From: DASYSL01 sp036003365
Lineage (GTDB): Bacteria; Eisenbacteria; RBG-16-71-46; DASYSL01
DNA: 7,744 bases
Reading direction: 5' to 3'
Assembly (NCBI GenBank): GCA_036003365.1
Contig: DASYSL010000034.1
Coordinates: 1 to 7,744, forward strand
Shown here: positions 6,143 to 7,744 of the stretch, piece after piece
Numbering within the stretch: position 1 is the first letter of the stretch
Layout: the number at the start of each line of letters is the position of its first letter
The notes under the pieces: generated by a model
Told to the model about the DNA's origin: nothing
The model's input: the letters and a program-made list of their open reading frames with translations, nothing else
Databases searched by the model: none
Made by a program: the position numbers and the translations under genes

Positions 6143-6243
6143 TAAGTGTGGCACAGAACTAGCGAGTATAGTGGTAGCATACTAGCTGGCACAATCCATG
6201 CTTTAGAACTCCGGCGTAGCGGGGTCGATCCCGCAACACTTGA
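6143..6243 (+). other. Degenerate tRNA-like segment (possible tRNA relic)
   Basis: Three tRNA-like parts occur in the right order. AAGTGT (6144-6149) is complementary to ACACTT (6236-6241), like an acceptor stem. AGTAT-AGTGGTAGC-ATACT (6165-6183) resembles a D arm with GG in the loop. GCGGG-GTCGAT-CCCGC (6219-6234) resembles a T arm whose loop is one base short of the usual seven. There is one stray base between T arm and acceptor, no CCA, and no proper 5-bp/7-nt anticodon arm: the best is a bulged GCTGG/CCATGC with a 6-nt loop. It is therefore not a functional tRNA by eye. It may be a decayed tRNA, another structured RNA, or chance. Confidence 0.2.
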
Positions 6244-6264
6244 TGAGAATGGGACCAGCTTCAT

Positions 6265-6270
6265 GGAGGT
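6265..6270 (+). promoter_or_regulatory. Shine-Dalgarno site that sets the hsp20 start
   Basis: GGAGGT ends 7 nt before ATG 6278 and selects it over in-frame ATGs at 6146 and 6263. GACC (6253-6256) could pair with GGTC (6268-6271), covering part of this site. That would be a very small thermosensor-like hairpin, but four base pairs with an 11-nt loop is weak evidence. Confidence 0.7.
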
Positions 6271-6277
6271 CACAAAG

Positions 6278-6721
6278 ATGAACAACCTGATGCGCTGGAC
6301 GCCGAATGGCGATTGGATGGAAGTGCACGAGGACGTGAGCCGCCTGTTCGATTCGCTGGTCGGAGGGACGAACGGAAGTCCGGAGCAGTGGGCCCCCGCG
6401 GTCGACGTTCGTGAGACGGCCGAGGACTTCTTCGTGCGCATGGATCTTCCGGGCCTCACGTCGAAGGATGTGAAGGTCTCGGTGTTCGAGGACACGCTGA
6501 CCGTGAGCGGCGAGCGCCGCGAAAGCACGGAGGCAAAGGACGTGAAGTGGCATCGCGTGGAGCGGTCCCACGGCGCGTTCGAGCGCCGCTTCCAGCTCGG
6601 CAAGACGGTGCAGGCCGACAAGGTGAGCGCGACGTATCAGGACGGTGTGCTGGAGATCCGGGTTCCCAAGGCCGAGCAGGCCAAGCCTCGCGAGATCCAG
6701 GTCGAGATTTCGAGCAAGTAA
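6278..6721 (+). CDS. Hsp20/IbpA-family small heat-shock protein
   Basis: A cytoplasmic ATP-independent holdase that binds unfolding proteins and hands them to DnaK and ClpB. The 147 residues fit the family. An N-terminal arm (1-37, with MEVHEDVSRLFDSL) is followed by the alpha-crystallin domain (about 38-132). In the domain are the family-typical AVDVRETAEDFFVRMDLPGL, VSGERR, the ERSHGAFERRFQL strand (95-107) and the closing DGVLEIRVPK (122-131). The C-terminal tail REIQVEI carries the I-x-I/V motif (Ile140/Val142) used in oligomer assembly. ATG 6278 is chosen for its GGAGGT site and the family-like N-terminus. The open frame continues up to ATG 6146, but those codons lie in AT-rich, non-conserved sequence. 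It is 81 nt ahead of dnaK, a sensible chaperone pairing. Heat regulation is likely from the family but no specific operator is visible. Confidence 0.94.
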   Translation: MNNLMRWTPNGDWMEVHEDVSRLFDSLVGGTNGSPEQWAPAVDVRETAEDFFVRMDLPGLTSKDVKVSVFEDTLTVSGERRESTEAKDVKWHRVERSHGAFERRFQLGKTVQADKVSATYQDGVLEIRVPKAEQAKPREIQVEISSK

Positions 6722-6743
6722 GGCTTAGGAGACATTCCATTCG

Positions 6744-6772
6744 CCGGGCCCGGTCATGGTGGCCGGGCCCGG
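6744..6772 (+). terminator. Strong GC hairpin between hsp20 and dnaK
   Basis: CCGGGCCCGG occurs at 6744-6753 and again at 6763-6772. Because each copy is its own reverse complement, they form a 10-bp stem that a U-G and a C-G pair extend to 12 bp, around the loop AUGGU. The following ACATCTTGTT is only moderately T-rich, so this is an imperfect intrinsic terminator. It sits 22 nt after the hsp20 stop and ends 30 nt before the dnaK start. It may attenuate transcription into dnaK or stabilise the hsp20 mRNA end. Confidence 0.6.
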
Positions 6773-6802
6773 ACATCTTGTTGGAAGGGGGAGAGAGACG
6801 AA

Positions 6803-7744
6803 ATGGGCAAGGTCATCGGCATCGACTTGGGCACCACGAACTCCTGCGTGGCGGTGATGGAGGGCGGTGAAGCCAAGGTCATCCCCAACGCGGAGGGATT
6901 TCGCACCACGCCTTCGGTCGTGGCCTTCAGCAAGACCGGCGAGCGGCTCGTGGGGCTCGTGGCCAAGCGTCAGGCCGTGACCAATCCGAAGAATACGATC
7001 TTCTCGATCAAGCGTTTCATGGGCCGCCGTCTCGACGAAGTCCAAGACGAGATCAAGAAGGTTCCGTACGAGGTGGTCGAAGGCGGCAACGGCCTCGCCG
7101 TGGTCAAGGCCGGCGACCGCACGTACACGCCGCCTGAGATCTCGGCCATGATCCTGCAGAAGATGAGGCAGACGGCCGAGGACTATCTGGGCGAGAAGGT
7201 CACCGAGGCCGTGGTCACCGTACCCGCCTATTTCAACGATTCGCAGCGTCAGGCGACCAAGGACGCGGGCAAGATCGCCGGGCTCGACGTCAAGCGCATC
7301 CTGAACGAGCCCACCGCGGCCGCGCTCGCGTACGGTCTCGACAAGAAGAAGGACGAGAAGATCGCGGTCTACGACCTGGGCGGCGGCACCTTCGACATCT
7401 CGATCCTCGAGATCGGCGAGGGCGTCTTCGAGGTGCGCGCCACCAACGGCGACACGCACCTGGGTGGCGACGACTTCGACCAGCGTCTCATCGATCACGT
7501 GGCCGACAACTTCAAGAACTCGGAAGGCATCGACCTGCGCAGGGACCCGATGGCGCTCCAGCGCTTGAAGGAAGCTTGCGAGAAGGCCAAGTGCGAGCTG
7601 TCTACCCTGGTTTCGACCGACATCAACCTGCCGTTCATCACCGCCGACGCCAGCGGTCCCAAGCACCTGAACGTCACGATCACCCGCGCCACGTTCGAGA
7701 AGCTCGTGGACGACCTCGTCGAGCGCACGGTCGGTCCCTGCCAG
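6803..7744 (+). CDS. dnaK: Chaperone DnaK (Hsp70), N-terminal part, cut by window end
   Basis: DnaK is the ATP-driven Hsp70 chaperone that works with DnaJ and GrpE. Only the first 314 codons are present, with no stop before the window edge, against about 640 in full-length proteins. This covers most of the nucleotide-binding domain. Visible: phosphate-1 IGIDLGTTNSCVAV (5-18), VTVPAYFNDSQRQATKDAG (138-156), NEPTAAALAYGLD (168-180), phosphate-2 VYDLGGGTFDIS (189-200), and NGDTHLGGDDFDQRLI (215-230) with Thr218 at the autophosphorylation position. The segment at about 75-110 is the insertion that marks DnaK of diderm bacteria. The ATG follows AGGGGGAG (6786-6793) by 9 nt. grpE is not upstream as in many bacteria; hsp20 is. 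The C-terminal substrate-binding domain lies outside the window. Confidence 0.97.
   Translation, partial: MGKVIGIDLGTTNSCVAVMEGGEAKVIPNAEGFRTTPSVVAFSKTGERLVGLVAKRQAVTNPKNTIFSIKRFMGRRLDEVQDEIKKVPYEVVEGGNGLAVVKAGDRTYTPPEISAMILQKMRQTAEDYLGEKVTEAVVTVPAYFNDSQRQATKDAGKIAGLDVKRILNEPTAAALAYGLDKKKDEKIAVYDLGGGTFDISILEIGEGVFEVRATNGDTHLGGDDFDQRLIDHVADNFKNSEGIDLRRDPMALQRLKEACEKAKCELSTLVSTDINLPFITADASGPKHLNVTITRATFEKLVDDLVERTVGPCQ

Larger units (their letters stand above)
5885..6277 (+). other. Non-coding region between dcd and hsp20
   Basis: This 393-nt stretch has no credible protein gene. Its left half (5885-6035) is GC-rich and full of palindromes and short repeats. Its right half is clearly AT-richer: my hand count for 6041-6210 is 76 G/C of 170 (about 45%), against visibly much higher GC in the genes on both sides. 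The right half holds small hairpins: AACGA-TTAG-TCGTT (6069-6082), and TATG/CATA around CGAAAC (6097-6110). It also holds a tRNA-like segment (6143-6243). The hsp20 promoter should lie here. TATAAG at 6141-6146 would do as a -10 box, but no good -35 sits 16-18 nt upstream, so I do not call a promoter. I see no CIRCE repeat and no clear sigma-32 promoter. Confidence 0.7.

Noticed and set aside
6146..6277. 44-residue N-terminal extension of Hsp20
   Set aside because: It falls in AT-rich non-coding sequence, lacks a ribosome binding site and is unlike the Hsp20 N-terminus; ATG 6278 has GGAGGT at the right distance.
6722..6802. CIRCE or sigma-32 type control upstream of dnaK
   Set aside because: I looked for TTAGCACTC-N9-GAGTGCTAA and for CTTGAA with a CCCATNT-like -10, and found neither before dnaK or hsp20.

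Overview
The window is a dense, high-GC stretch of chromosome from a diderm (outer-membrane) bacterium. All genes lie on the + strand. Three things support a diderm: a Pal lipoprotein followed directly by a CpoB/YbgF-type protein; a DnaK that carries the extra N-terminal segment typical of Gram-negative DnaK; and a Pseudomonas-like dCTP deaminase. The phylum cannot be fixed from this sequence. High-GC groups such as Myxococcota or related deltaproteobacterial lineages, Gemmatimonadota or Eisenbacteria are all plausible.

Region 1 (1-1307) is the end of a tol-pal cluster: pal, then cpoB/ybgF after a 9-nt gap. Both products act in the cell envelope, Pal tethering the outer membrane to peptidoglycan and CpoB helping with constriction and wall synthesis. 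tolB would be expected just upstream of the window.

Region 2 (1372-5302) is a metabolic run: a DUF169 protein, an FAD-dependent DAO-family oxidoreductase (TTG start), a gamma-class carbonic anhydrase-like protein, an NDUFA9-like NAD(P)-binding protein and a MoaB/MogA-type molybdopterin protein. The last four overlap by 11, 4 and 4 nt, so they are probably translated in a coupled fashion. Their joint purpose is not evident. The adjacency of a gamma-CA and an NDUFA9-like protein is notable, because homologues of both are accessory subunits of mitochondrial complex I. dcd (dCTP deaminase) follows after 24 nt with its own strong ribosome binding site.

Region 3 (5885-6277) is the only long non-coding stretch. 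Its left half holds a cluster of palindromes, including a perfect 26-bp one. Its right half is an AT-rich island (about 45% GC by hand count) with small hairpins and a degenerate tRNA-like segment. This is the least explained part of the window.

Region 4 (6278-7744) is a chaperone pair: an Hsp20 small heat-shock protein, then dnaK, which is cut off by the window edge after 314 codons. A very strong GC hairpin lies between them. No CIRCE operator was seen.

Most genes are recognisable housekeeping or common accessory families. I found no convincing new multi-gene system. The best leads are the non-coding region before hsp20, the gamma-CA/NDUFA9-like pair, and a histidine in the oxidoreductase at a position that could carry covalent flavin.
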